A stretch of DNA of 9,156 bases, taken from positions 1 through 9,156 of the forward strand of contig JAMCQY010000360.1 in NCBI GenBank assembly GCA_023381945.1. The letters are read 5' to 3'. Below the pieces are notes generated by a model. That model saw nothing but the letters and a program-made list of their open reading frames with translations, searched no databases and had not been told where the DNA came from. This document shows, one piece after another, positions 1 to 6,334 of the stretch. Source of the stretch: Deltaproteobacteria bacterium (GTDB lineage: Bacteria; Desulfobacterota; Desulfobaccia; Desulfobaccales; 0-14-0-80-60-11). A program made the position numbers and the translations under genes. Positions within the stretch are counted from its first letter, which is position 1, and each line of letters begins with the position of its first letter.

Positions 1-751
1 TGGCCAGGGTCATGATATCGGGCGTGATGCCGTAATGCTCGTAGGCGAACAACCGGCCGGTGCGGCCCAGGCCGCATTGCACCTCATCGAACACCAGGAG
101 CAGGTTTTTCTCATCGCACAGGCGCCGCACCCCCTTGAGATAATCCGGGTCCGGCATACAGACGCCGCCCTCACCCTGAATGGGCTCCAGCAGCACGGCG
201 CAGACCCGGTCATCAATGGCGTCGGTCAGGGCCTTCAAGTCATTAAAAGGCACATAGGAAAAACCTTCCAGCAAGGGCTCAAAACCCTTCTGGAACTTCT
301 CCTGGCCGGTGGCGGTCAAAGTCGCCAGGGTCCGGCCATGAAAAGAGTTCAGGGCGCTGATGATGCGGTGGCGCCCGGCCCCAAATTTACCATGGGAATA
401 ACGCCGGCAGAGCTTGATGGCCCCTTCGTTGGCTTCGGCGCCGCTGTTGGCGAAAAAGACCCGGTCCGCAAAGGAATTTGTTACCAACATCTCCGCCAGC
501 TCCACCATGGGAGTGGTGTAGTAGATGTTGGAGACGTGCACCAACTGCGTCAATTGCGCCGCCGCAGCGGCAGCCACCTCCGGGTGGGAGTGGCCCAGGT
601 TGCATACTGCCAAGCCGGCGACAAAATCGAGGTATTCCTTGCCGTCATCATCCCACACCCGGCAGCCCTGGCCTTTGACCAACACCAAAGGCAGCCGGCC
701 GTAAGTATGCATGACTACCTTATCGGCCCGTTCAATCCATGTATTTGTCAT
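1..751 (-). CDS. argD: Acetylornithine aminotransferase, N-terminal 250 residues (partial)
   Basis: PLP-dependent class III aminotransferase that converts N-acetylglutamate semialdehyde to N2-acetylornithine with glutamate as amino donor, in cytoplasmic arginine synthesis; many members also act on succinyl-diaminopimelate. Translating the minus strand from the ATG at 751 gives MTNTWIERADKVV and an open frame to the window edge. Visible family motifs are NSGAEAN (about 102-108), FHGRT (137-141), EPIQGEGG (189-196) and FDEVQCGLGRTG (221-232, with the PLP-ring aspartate). The visible part ends in DIMTLA, so the Schiff-base lysine (MTLAKA in the family) should be the next residue outside the window. 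A purine-rich GAGAAAG lies about 5 nt before the ATG. It follows argB by 89 bp on the same strand and is probably co-transcribed. The ArgD call over other class III aminotransferases (GABA or ornithine type) rests on motifs plus argB adjacency. Confidence 0.93.
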   Translation of the reverse strand, partial: MTNTWIERADKVVMHTYGRLPLVLVKGQGCRVWDDDGKEYLDFVAGLAVCNLGHSHPEVAAAAAAQLTQLVHVSNIYYTTPMVELAEMLVTNSFADRVFFANSGAEANEGAIKLCRRYSHGKFGAGRHRIISALNSFHGRTLATLTATGQEKFQKGFEPLLEGFSYVPFNDLKALTDAIDDRVCAVLLEPIQGEGGVCMPDPDYLKGVRRLCDEKNLLLVFDEVQCGLGRTGRLFAYEHYGITPDIMTLA

Positions 752-779
752 TTGACTTTCTCGCAACTTAAGTCGAAAA

Positions 780-837
780 GGGTTTAGGGATTAGGGGCCA
801 GGGGTTAGGGAGGATTTTTGCTAACCCCTAACCCCTG
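780..837. repeat. Telomere-like G-tract repeat and hairpin between argB and argD
   Basis: The plus strand has five G-runs of three or four (780-782, 787-789, 794-797, 801-804, 808-810) separated by 3-4 nt loops (TTTA, ATTA, CCA, TTA), a textbook intramolecular G-quadruplex motif. In addition CAGGGGTTAGGG (799-810) is perfectly complementary to 826-837, giving a 12-bp stem with a 15-nt loop. No U-run follows it in the argB-to-argD direction, so it does not look like an intrinsic terminator. It resembles a dispersed intergenic repeat rather than a gene-specific element. Confidence 0.75.
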
Positions 838-840
838 CAT

Positions 841-1722
841 TTATCCCACTATCTCCGTCCCAATTCCCGTATCCGTAAAAATCTCCAGCAGCACTGAATG
901 AAGCACGCGGCCGTCCAGGATATGGGCCTTGCCCACGCCGCCGGTCACCGCCTCCAGGCAGCAGTTGATCTTGGGGATCATGCCGCCCTTGATGGTGCCC
1001 TGGTCAATCATGATCAGGGCCCGGTCCCGGTCCAGGCTGGAGACCAACTGCTGCTCCTCATCCAGGACCCCTGGCACGTCGGTGAGCAGAATGAGCTTGG
1101 CCGCGCCCACGGCCCTGGCCACTGCCCCGGCCACGGTGTCGGCGTTGATGTTGTAAGTCTCACCCGCGTCCCCCACCCCCACCGGTGCGATGACCGGGAT
1201 GAAATGTTCGGCTTGCAGGGACCTGATCAGGTCGGTGTTCACCGCGGTCACCTCCCCCACCAGGCCGATGTCGATGATCTCCGGCGGTTCGTCCTCCCGG
1301 GGTTTGTAAAATTTGAGTTTCCGGGCGGTGAGCAGGCGGCCGTCCTTACCGCTCAGGCCCACCGCGGCGCCGCCGGCGTTATTAATGATTGAGACGATTT
1401 CCTTGTTGATCTTGCCGGCCAGGACCATCTCCACCACGTCCATGGTGCGCTCGTCGGTGACCCGGTGACCCTCTACGAAGCGGGTGGGGATGTCCATCTG
1501 GGCCAGCACCTTGCCGATCTGGGGGCCGCCGCCATGCACCACCACCGGGAGGATGCCCAGGTATTGCAGCAGGGTGATATCCCGGGCGAAGGCCGCCTTG
1601 AGTTCCGGCTCCAATTGCGCCGCGCCGCCATATTTGATCACCATGGTCTGGCCCTGGAAGCGGCGCATGTAGGGCAACGCCTCCAGGAGGATTTCGGCCT
1701 TTTTGATGTATGCCTCGCTCAT
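841..1722 (-). CDS. argB: Acetylglutamate kinase (NAGK), arginine-sensitive type
   Basis: Phosphorylates N-acetyl-L-glutamate with ATP, the second and usually controlling step of arginine synthesis; cytoplasmic amino acid kinase family. The 293-residue length is normal. Seen in order: VIKYGGAA (28-35, phosphate-binding lysine), HGGGPQI (63-69), RFVEGHRVTD (81-90, acetylglutamate site), NADTVA (193-198), LLTDVPGV (212-219) and GGMIPK (246-251). The roughly 25-residue N-terminal extension before the first strand (IKKAEILLEALPYMRRFQG) and the C-terminal HSVLLEIFTDTGIGTEI are marks of the hexameric, arginine-inhibited NAGKs, absent from the E. coli form, so feedback inhibition by arginine is inferred. 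The ATG at 1722 has GAGAG about 7 nt upstream, within a dispersed AGCTTTCAGC-type repeat. It lies 148 bp after hslU and directly before argD. Confidence 0.97.
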   Translation of the reverse strand: MSEAYIKKAEILLEALPYMRRFQGQTMVIKYGGAAQLEPELKAAFARDITLLQYLGILPVVVHGGGPQIGKVLAQMDIPTRFVEGHRVTDERTMDVVEMVLAGKINKEIVSIINNAGGAAVGLSGKDGRLLTARKLKFYKPREDEPPEIIDIGLVGEVTAVNTDLIRSLQAEHFIPVIAPVGVGDAGETYNINADTVAGAVARAVGAAKLILLTDVPGVLDEEQQLVSSLDRDRALIMIDQGTIKGGMIPKINCCLEAVTGGVGKAHILDGRVLHSVLLEIFTDTGIGTEIVG

Positions 1723-1724
1723 TA

Positions 1725-1860
1725 GTAGCTCTCAGCTTTCAGCAAAAAAATACATTTATCTCACGCAAAGACGCCAAGACGCAAAGGCGCAAGAATTTTT
1801 CAATTAATCATTCAAAATTTTTGGCGTCTTTCTTTGCGACTTTGCGACTTTGCGTGAGAT
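1725..1860. repeat. Composite dispersed repeat: AGCTTTCAGC module plus CACGCAAAGACGCC inverted repeat
   Basis: The hslU-argB spacer consists almost wholly of repeat sequence. At 1726-1744 is the AGCTCTCAGCTTTCAGC module. From 1758 runs ATCTCACGCAAAGACGCC, continuing as degenerate units of about 8 bp (CAAAGACG, CAAGACG, CAAAGGCG), and 1809-1860 is its imperfect inverted copy ending GACTTTGCGTGAGAT. The outermost 12 bp (ATCTCACGCAAA with TTTGCGTGAGAT) pair perfectly and the inner arms pair imperfectly, so the region can fold into one long hairpin. There is no terminal U-run. Related copies lie at 4638-4690 and 8942-9004. Confidence 0.8.
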
Positions 1861-1870
1861 TAGCCTTTCG

Positions 1871-3223
<1,353 letters not shown>

Positions 3224-3250
3224 GATTTCCAGTCCTTTATAAAAAACCTT

Positions 3251-3530
3251 GGTGGGGCGGGCGTCTCGCCCGCCAACCTTGGCAAGTTAAGCTGTCAGCT
3301 TTCAGCCAAAAGCAAAAAATGTCGGGTGCGCCCTGCGCACCATGTAGTGGGCACTGCCCACCATTTCTTTATTTCTTACTGGTGGGGCAGGCCTCCGTGC
3401 CTGCCAGCCTTAACCGGGCAGCCAGGGACGGCCGCCCACTTTTACTATGTAACTTTTTGATTTTTTAGGGGTGGACCCATGTGTCCGCCCCAATGAGGGC
3501 ACACACGCAGGTGCGCCCCTACAATATGAC
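3251..3530. repeat. Array of six to seven GC-rich imperfect palindromes
   Basis: Successive hairpins are 3256-3274 (8-bp perfect stem, loop TCT), 3325-3341 (GGTGCGC/GCGCACC), 3347-3361 (GTGGGCA/TGCCCAC, one-base loop), 3386-3405 (GGCAGGC/GCCTGCC), 3415-3437 (GGGCAGCC/GGCCGCCC, one mismatch), about 3468-3492 (GGGGTGGAC/GTCCGCCCC, one mismatch) and 3498-3520 (GGGCACAC/GTGCGCCC, one mismatch). The first and fourth share the flank GGTGGGGC, so they are diverged copies of one unit. An AGCTGTCAGCTTTCAGC module (about 3289-3306) lies among them. They resemble REP/BIME-type extragenic palindromes; the family name is inference. On the minus strand they would form the leader of any hslU transcript coming from hslV. 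Confidence 0.7.
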
Positions 3531-3544
3531 TTTCGAACAAAATT

Positions 3545-3735
3545 TTAATAAGGAATAATTCCTCTGCATTTTGGAAATTTGCTCCAACCCCAAAAATTTT
3601 TTCCCTCATAAACTCCAGTTCTTGCTTTTCTTACTATCCTATCACTTCCACATTTAGGACATATATTTTATTATTTTCTTTTGCTATTTTCTCTTTATTT
3701 ATAATTTCTTCTCTTTGAGTTGCTCTTTCACTATA
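3545..3735 (-). pseudogene. Frameshifted remnant ending in a topoisomerase-type C4 zinc finger
   Basis: On the minus strand, positions 3664-3545 read ICPKCGSDRIVRKARTGVYE and continue to FWGWSKFPKCRGIIPY and a TAA stop. This has the pattern of the C4 zinc finger found at the C terminus of type IA topoisomerases and attached to several nuclease-like proteins (CPKCG, then about 20 residues, FWGCSxFPKC). The third cysteine is replaced by tryptophan (WGWS for WGCS). Directly upstream a different frame (3735 to about 3665) reads YSERATQREEIINKEKIAKE then NNKIY, a plausible charged linker; joining the two needs a shift within the ATATAT run near 3661-3666. With no start codon, a frameshift and a lost zinc ligand it is most likely a dead fragment. 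The body of the original protein is missing, so its function cannot be named. Confidence 0.55.
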
Positions 3736-3764
3736 TTACTAACTTAGTTATCAATATGCTCAAC

Positions 3765-4037
3765 TCAATCTTTTTCTTTAATATTTGCTCTCCCATCTTT
3801 TTTATATTTTTTTGAATAATCACCACTTTGTATTTGGTCCCACCATCCCTTAGTTTCTTTAAGCGTTGCCTCTTCCATAATCTGATTAACTACTGATTTG
3901 GATGGGGTCGGGTCTGCGTCTTTACCTGTCTGCCATTTGGCAAAACTGATACTATCCATGCATACCCAGCAACTACATGGTCCTTGAATGATATGAATCC
4001 AATTACATTTACAAGTCCACAGCCGGCTTATCTTCAT
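3765..4037 (-). CDS. Hypothetical 90-residue cysteine- and tryptophan-rich protein in AT-rich insert
   Basis: I do not recognise this protein. The ORF begins at an ATG at 4037 with MKISRLWTCKCNWIHIIQG. It has a cluster of five cysteines in 19 residues (CKC at 9-11, then CSC at 21-23 and C at 26; pattern C-x-C-x9-C-x-C-x2-C), suggesting metal binding. The C-terminal half is charged (ETKGWWDQIQSGDYSKKYKK) and ends NIKEKD. There is no clear ribosome binding site; the upstream TTTGAGAAA is weak. Base composition is far more AT-rich than the flanking hslV and hslU, consistent with acquired DNA. It sits on the same strand as hslVU, 52 bp after hslV, so read-through expression is possible. It could equally be a degenerate piece of a longer gene, since coil-like sequence continues past its stop in the same frame. 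Confidence 0.4.
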   Translation of the reverse strand: MKISRLWTCKCNWIHIIQGPCSCWVCMDSISFAKWQTGKDADPTPSKSVVNQIMEEATLKETKGWWDQIQSGDYSKKYKKDGRANIKEKD

Positions 4038-4088
4038 TTTCTCAAAGGTGAAGGAAGCTCAAAAAAGCAGTTAAAAAAATTCCTTTAC

Positions 4089-4628
4089 TCACAACTCCTC
4101 AATCACAATCTCACTATTAGTATAAACACACAACGACGCTGCAATCCCCATCGCCTCCCGGCAAATATCCTTGGGGTTATGAGCCCGATGAGCCATTAAA
4201 GCCCGCGCCGCGGCCAGGGCGTAAGCGCCGCCGGAGCCGATGGCCATCACCCCTTCGTCGGGTTCGATGACGTCGCCGGTGCCCGAGATGAGAAAGGCCC
4301 CGGTATTATCCACCGTCAGCAGCATGGCCTCCAGGCGCCGCAGAATCCGGTCGGTGCGCCAGTCCTTGGCCAGTTCCACCACCGCCCGGGTGAGGTTCCC
4401 CTGGTGGGCCTCCAGCTTCGATTCCAGACGCTCGAACAGGGTAAGCGCGTCGGCCGCCGAACCGGCAAAGCCGGCGACGATCTTGCCGTGATAGAGGCGG
4501 CGGACTTTTTTGGCCCGGTGCTTCATCACCGTGTCGCCCAGGGTCACCTGGCCGTCGCCGGCCACGGCCACATTGTCGCCGCGGCGCACCATGAGAATGG
4601 TGGTGCCGCGGAATTTTGTCTGGTCCAT
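4089..4628 (-). CDS. hslV: HslV (ClpQ), threonine peptidase subunit of the HslUV protease
   Basis: Proteasome-beta-like N-terminal threonine hydrolase forming the double-hexamer core of HslUV. The ATG at 4628 gives MDQTKFRG followed by TTILMVRRG; the eight-residue propeptide ending in Gly is removed to expose the catalytic Thr. Counting from that Thr, the conserved GDGQ (16-19... of AGDGQVTLG) and catalytic Lys33 (HRAKK) are in place, followed by [43 protein letters not shown] and the C terminus EIVIEEL. The length of 179 residues is normal. An upstream in-frame GTG at 4643 would add five residues, but it overlaps the ribosome binding site GAGGA (4637-4641), which sits 8 nt before the ATG, so the ATG is preferred. 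A CACGCAAAGACGCC repeat runs directly into that site. Its partner hslU is displaced by the spacer at 3224-4088. Confidence 0.97.
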   Translation of the reverse strand: MDQTKFRGTTILMVRRGDNVAVAGDGQVTLGDTVMKHRAKKVRRLYHGKIVAGFAGSAADALTLFERLESKLEAHQGNLTRAVVELAKDWRTDRILRRLEAMLLTVDNTGAFLISGTGDVIEPDEGVMAIGSGGAYALAAARALMAHRAHNPKDICREAMGIAASLCVYTNSEIVIEEL

Positions 4629-4636
4629 CAAAAAAA

Positions 4637-4641
4637 TCCTC
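4637..4641 (-). promoter_or_regulatory. hslV ribosome binding site abutting a dispersed repeat
   Basis: GAGGA on the minus strand, 8 nt before the hslV ATG, decides the start codon over the GTG at 4643. The end of the repeat (GCGTGAG, conserved in the copy at 1853-1859) supplies the GAG of this site, so the repeat appears to have become part of the translation start region. Confidence 0.65.
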
Positions 4642-4690
4642 ACGCAAAGACGCCAAGGCGCAAAGAAAGACGCAAGGCATTAAGGCATTA
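4638..4690. repeat. CACGCAAAGACGCC-type repeat upstream of hslV
   Basis: CTCACGCAAAGACGCCAAG at 4639-4657 is identical over 19 bp to 1760-1778. It continues with degenerate units (GCGCAAAG, AAAGACGC) and then AAGGCATT twice (4675-4682, 4683-4690). Here only one arm of the inverted repeat seen at 1758-1860 is present. Confidence 0.8.
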
Positions 4691-4743
4691 ATGTAGAAAT
4701 GCGCTCGGCGGTTTTGAAGCCGCCGGTATTAGCGTGACAACTT

Positions 4744-4819
4744 CAAATCCCCCTAAATCCCCCTTTTCCAAAGGGGGACTTTGACCCCCCTTTGAAAAAG
4801 GGGGGCAGGGGGGATTTTG
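4744..4819. repeat. Double-hairpin element, CCCCCTTT/AAAGGGGG family
   Basis: Two tandem perfect hairpins, 4758-4766 with 4770-4778 (TCCCCCTTT stem, loop TCC) and 4785-4793 with 4797-4805 (CCCCCCTTT stem, loop GAA), are enclosed by an outer inverted repeat (CAAATCCCCC at 4744-4753 and GGGGGGATTTTG at 4808-4819). The whole can fold as a three-way junction. The same arrangement recurs at 8197-8288. Confidence 0.8.
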
Positions 4820-4835
4820 CTTTGTCGGAACTTAT

Positions 4836-4861
4836 TAGGGCACAGCACACTGTGCCCCTAC
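4836..4861. repeat. GGGCACAG/CTGTGCCC palindrome
   Basis: An 8-bp perfect stem with a short CACA loop inside the frame TTAGGGCACAG...CTGTGCCCCTA. It resembles the GGGCACAC...GTGCGCCCCTAC unit at 3498-3523 and is probably the same family of GC-rich extragenic palindromes. Confidence 0.6.
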
Positions 4862-4949
4862 ATAACGAATTTAAGGCACAGTAAGGGCCGGCGTGGCCGT
4901 CCATATTATTTTAATAATAACAGCTAATTAAACAAATATTTAAAATAGA

Positions 4950-4982
4950 AGCTCGTCGGGCTCATAACCCGAAGGTCGCAGC
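4950..4982 (+). pseudogene. Truncated initiator tRNA-Met (fMet, CAT anticodon) fragment
   Basis: The plus strand from 4950 carries AGCTCGTC, then the anticodon arm GGGCTCATAACCC, then GAAGGTCG and CAG. From memory this is identical over 29 nt to the E. coli initiator tRNA from the 3' side of the D arm through the anticodon arm and variable loop; three stacked G:C pairs next to a CAU loop are the hallmark of initiator tRNA. The 5' acceptor and D-stem start are replaced by AT-rich DNA, and the T arm and 3' acceptor are missing (CCGCGGCAATCC follows), so it cannot make a working tRNA. It lies 34 bp beyond the xerC stop, on the opposite strand. It may be a recombination scar or attachment-site remnant. 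Confidence 0.75.
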
Positions 4983-5015
4983 CGCGGCAATCCTTTTCGC
5001 CTTTTCGGCCTTGGC

Positions 5016-5921
5016 CTATCCTTTACTCCGCGGGTGCGCCTTATCATACTCCTCCATCAAATAATCCAGATTCAGGTGCGTATAATGGGCCGTGGTGGAA
5101 ATGGAGCTATGCCCCAGCAGTTCCTGCACCGTCCGCAGATCGGCCTGGCCCTCCAGGAGATGCGTAGCGAAGCTGTGGCGCAGGCCGTGAGGCGTCAGGG
5201 CCTGGGACAGGCCTGCCAACTGCGCCCATTTGCCCACCAGGCGGGCCACCGAACGAGAGCTAAGGCGCCCGCCCAGCTTATTGACGAACAGGGCGGTCTG
5301 CTCCGGCGCCCCGGTGTGGGCCAAATGCGCCCGGCGCTGGGGCAGGTATTTCTTGAGGGCCTCTTTGGCCGGCTTGCCCAGGAAGGCCAGCCGCTCTTTG
5401 GCGCCCTTGCCCCAGACCCGCAATACCCCCTCCCGCAGTTCCAGGTCGGCTAAATTGAGCCCGGCCAGTTCCGACAGCCTAAGGCCGCCCCCGTAGAACA
5501 CCTCCAAGATCGCCCGGTCGCGGCAGGACCCGAAGTCGTCGCCGCTGAACTGCTGCAGGAGATGAAAGGCCTCGTCCACCGTCAGGAAATGGGGCAGGGT
5601 CTTCTCCAGCTTGGGGCTGGGGGCCAGCTTGGGGTGATTAACCACCACTGCGCCCTGGCGCTGCAAATACTTGAAGAAGGTGCGCAGGGCCGACAGTTTC
5701 CGGGCCACGGTGGTTTTGCGCCGTCCCTGGAGGCTGTGGGCCAGAAAGGCCCGCAGGTCCGGGTAAGTAACCTCCCCAAGGGCGACTTGGTCCCGGTGCT
5801 CTTGCAAGAATTCCAGAAACTGGCTGATGTCCAGCGCATAGTTGCGCAGGGTATGGGGCGACATCTGCCGCTCCACCCGCAGGTATTGCAAAAAATCTGT
5901 AAGAAATGCCCAGCCGTCCAT
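5016..5921 (-). CDS. xerC: Tyrosine recombinase XerC
   Basis: Site-specific recombinase that with XerD resolves chromosome dimers at dif near the division septum. Residues about 1-90 form the SAM-like core-binding domain (FLQYLRVERQMSPHTLRNY) and 105-301 the catalytic domain. From the ATG at 5921 (301 residues) the full catalytic set is present: Arg148 (GGGLRLSE), Lys172 (WGKGAKER), His245 and Arg248 (TPHGLRHS), His271 (LLGHSS) and nucleophile Tyr280 (AHYTHL). The C terminus YDKAHPR is typical of XerC. An in-frame TTG at 5930 would add three residues but has no ribosome binding site; the ATG has only a weak GAG 4 nt upstream. Adjacency to hslVU is a known conserved arrangement (also B. subtilis codV-clpQ-clpY), which argues for the housekeeping recombinase rather than an island integrase, despite the tRNA fragment nearby. 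Confidence 0.95.
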   Translation of the reverse strand: MDGWAFLTDFLQYLRVERQMSPHTLRNYALDISQFLEFLQEHRDQVALGEVTYPDLRAFLAHSLQGRRKTTVARKLSALRTFFKYLQRQGAVVVNHPKLAPSPKLEKTLPHFLTVDEAFHLLQQFSGDDFGSCRDRAILEVFYGGGLRLSELAGLNLADLELREGVLRVWGKGAKERLAFLGKPAKEALKKYLPQRRAHLAHTGAPEQTALFVNKLGGRLSSRSVARLVGKWAQLAGLSQALTPHGLRHSFATHLLEGQADLRTVQELLGHSSISTTAHYTHLNLDYLMEEYDKAHPRSKG

Positions 5922-5975
5922 CAGACTCAATGCGCCAGAAAAGCGCCATCTCCCGGAATTTGCAATAAAACTTAT

Positions 5976-6005
5976 TTTATATCATACATTTACCATAATG
6001 CTAAA
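5976..6005 (-). promoter_or_regulatory. Candidate sigma70-type promoter for xerC-hslVU
   Basis: Minus-strand TTTAGC (6005-6000), an 18-bp spacer and TATAAA (5981-5976) in a locally AT-rich stretch 55 bp before the xerC ATG. A TATGAT overlaps the -10 region. The -35 match is weak; position and lack of an upstream gene on this strand are the main support. Confidence 0.35.
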
Positions 6006-6056
6006 GAATTATCGGGTTATTCCTGATCCTGATCCGGCAGGGGTTAGTCAGGCGCA

Positions 6057-6085
6057 TTGTCTTAGGTTCCCTGACCCGGTAAAAT
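6057..6085 (+). promoter_or_regulatory. Candidate promoter for the small membrane protein gene
   Basis: TTGTCT (6057-6062), a 17-bp spacer and TAAAAT (6080-6085) give a fair sigma70-type match. It would leave a leader of about 240 nt before the ATG at 6335, longer than usual, so a closer unrecognised promoter is possible. Confidence 0.35.
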
Positions 6086-6334
6086 TATTCAGGAAAAAAT
6101 CATCAATAAAGAATCTGGCAACACACTTCGTTGGTTCAAAACCAGGTTTTTGCGTCCTCAAAATAGGGGTTTCCCCGATTTACTTCCCGGCAATTTTTCC
6201 TTAACAATAAGGCCAAAATTTAATCCCGGTCGCCTGAAACCGTCTAACTTCCTGAGGGACCAAGCGGGTTTGATTAACCGGCTTGGAAGCGAAGAGGCCA
6301 GGAAGGCCTCAACTGTTGCCAAGGAGGGCAAATT

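Larger units (their letters stand above)
3233..4087. mobile_element. Putative insertion splitting hslV from hslU, flanked by 7-bp direct repeats
   Basis: TCCTTTA occurs at 3233-3239, where on the minus strand it is the hslU ribosome binding site (TAAAGGA), and again at 4081-4087, just after the hslV stop codon. Deleting one copy plus the 841 bp between them places the hslV stop 17 bp from the hslU ATG with the ribosome binding site correctly placed, the normal spacing for this pair. This is what a target-site duplication would leave. The right half (about 3531-4080) is AT-rich, unlike the GC-rich flanking genes; the left half is packed with palindromes. I see no terminal inverted repeats and no transposase, so the mechanism is unknown. 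A 7-bp match could be chance, but the exact restoration of operon spacing argues against it. Confidence 0.6.
4629..5015. other. Gene-free xerC-hslV spacer filled with repeats
   Basis: The 387 bp between xerC and hslV hold no credible coding sequence. From hslV outward it contains the CACGCAAAG repeat (4638-4690), a CGGCGG/CCGCCG hairpin (about 4708-4728), a CCCCCTTT double-hairpin element (4744-4819), a GGGCACAG/CTGTGCCC palindrome (about 4839-4857), a GGCCGGCGTGGCCG segment (about 4888-4901), an AT-rich stretch (about 4903-4949) and a tRNA-fMet-like fragment (4950-4982). No convincing promoter for hslV was seen, so hslV probably depends on transcription from xerC or upstream. Confidence 0.7.
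5922..6334. other. Divergent intergenic region between xerC and the small membrane protein gene
   Basis: These 413 bp lie between divergently transcribed genes. I see candidate promoters on both strands, a tandem CCTGAT CCTGAT (about 6022-6033), an imperfect pairing of GGGTTAGTCAGG (about 6041-6052) with CCTGACCC (6070-6077), and a small TGGTT/AACCA hairpin near 6131-6143. Open frames here lack ribosome binding sites and recognisable protein character, so no gene is called. Confidence 0.5.

Noticed and set aside
35..787. A 250-codon plus-strand open frame
   Set aside because: It lies antisense to argD, whose reverse-strand translation shows clear aminotransferase motifs; the plus-strand peptide has no protein-family features and reflects GC-rich codon bias.
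1758..1860. The long hairpin after hslU as a rho-independent terminator
   Set aside because: The arms are imperfect, the loop and length exceed those of typical terminators, and no U-run follows on the transcribed strand; hslU to argB read-through seems likely.
3251..3530. Palindrome array considered as a CRISPR array
   Set aside because: The units differ in sequence and spacing, are palindromic throughout, and lack identical direct repeats with unique spacers; no cas genes are present.
4950..4982. A functional tRNA gene
   Set aside because: Only the central part of an initiator tRNA is present; no acceptor stem, complete D arm or T arm can be formed from the flanking bases.
5016..5921. XerC as an integrase of a genomic island
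   Set aside because: Length, motifs and the conserved placement next to hslVU fit the housekeeping XerC; the tRNA fragment alone does not outweigh this.
5582..5949. Minus-strand frames overlapping xerC, one starting at an ATG right after GGGAG
   Set aside because: They overlap the xerC coding frame, which carries all catalytic motifs, and their peptides are low-complexity products of an alternative frame.
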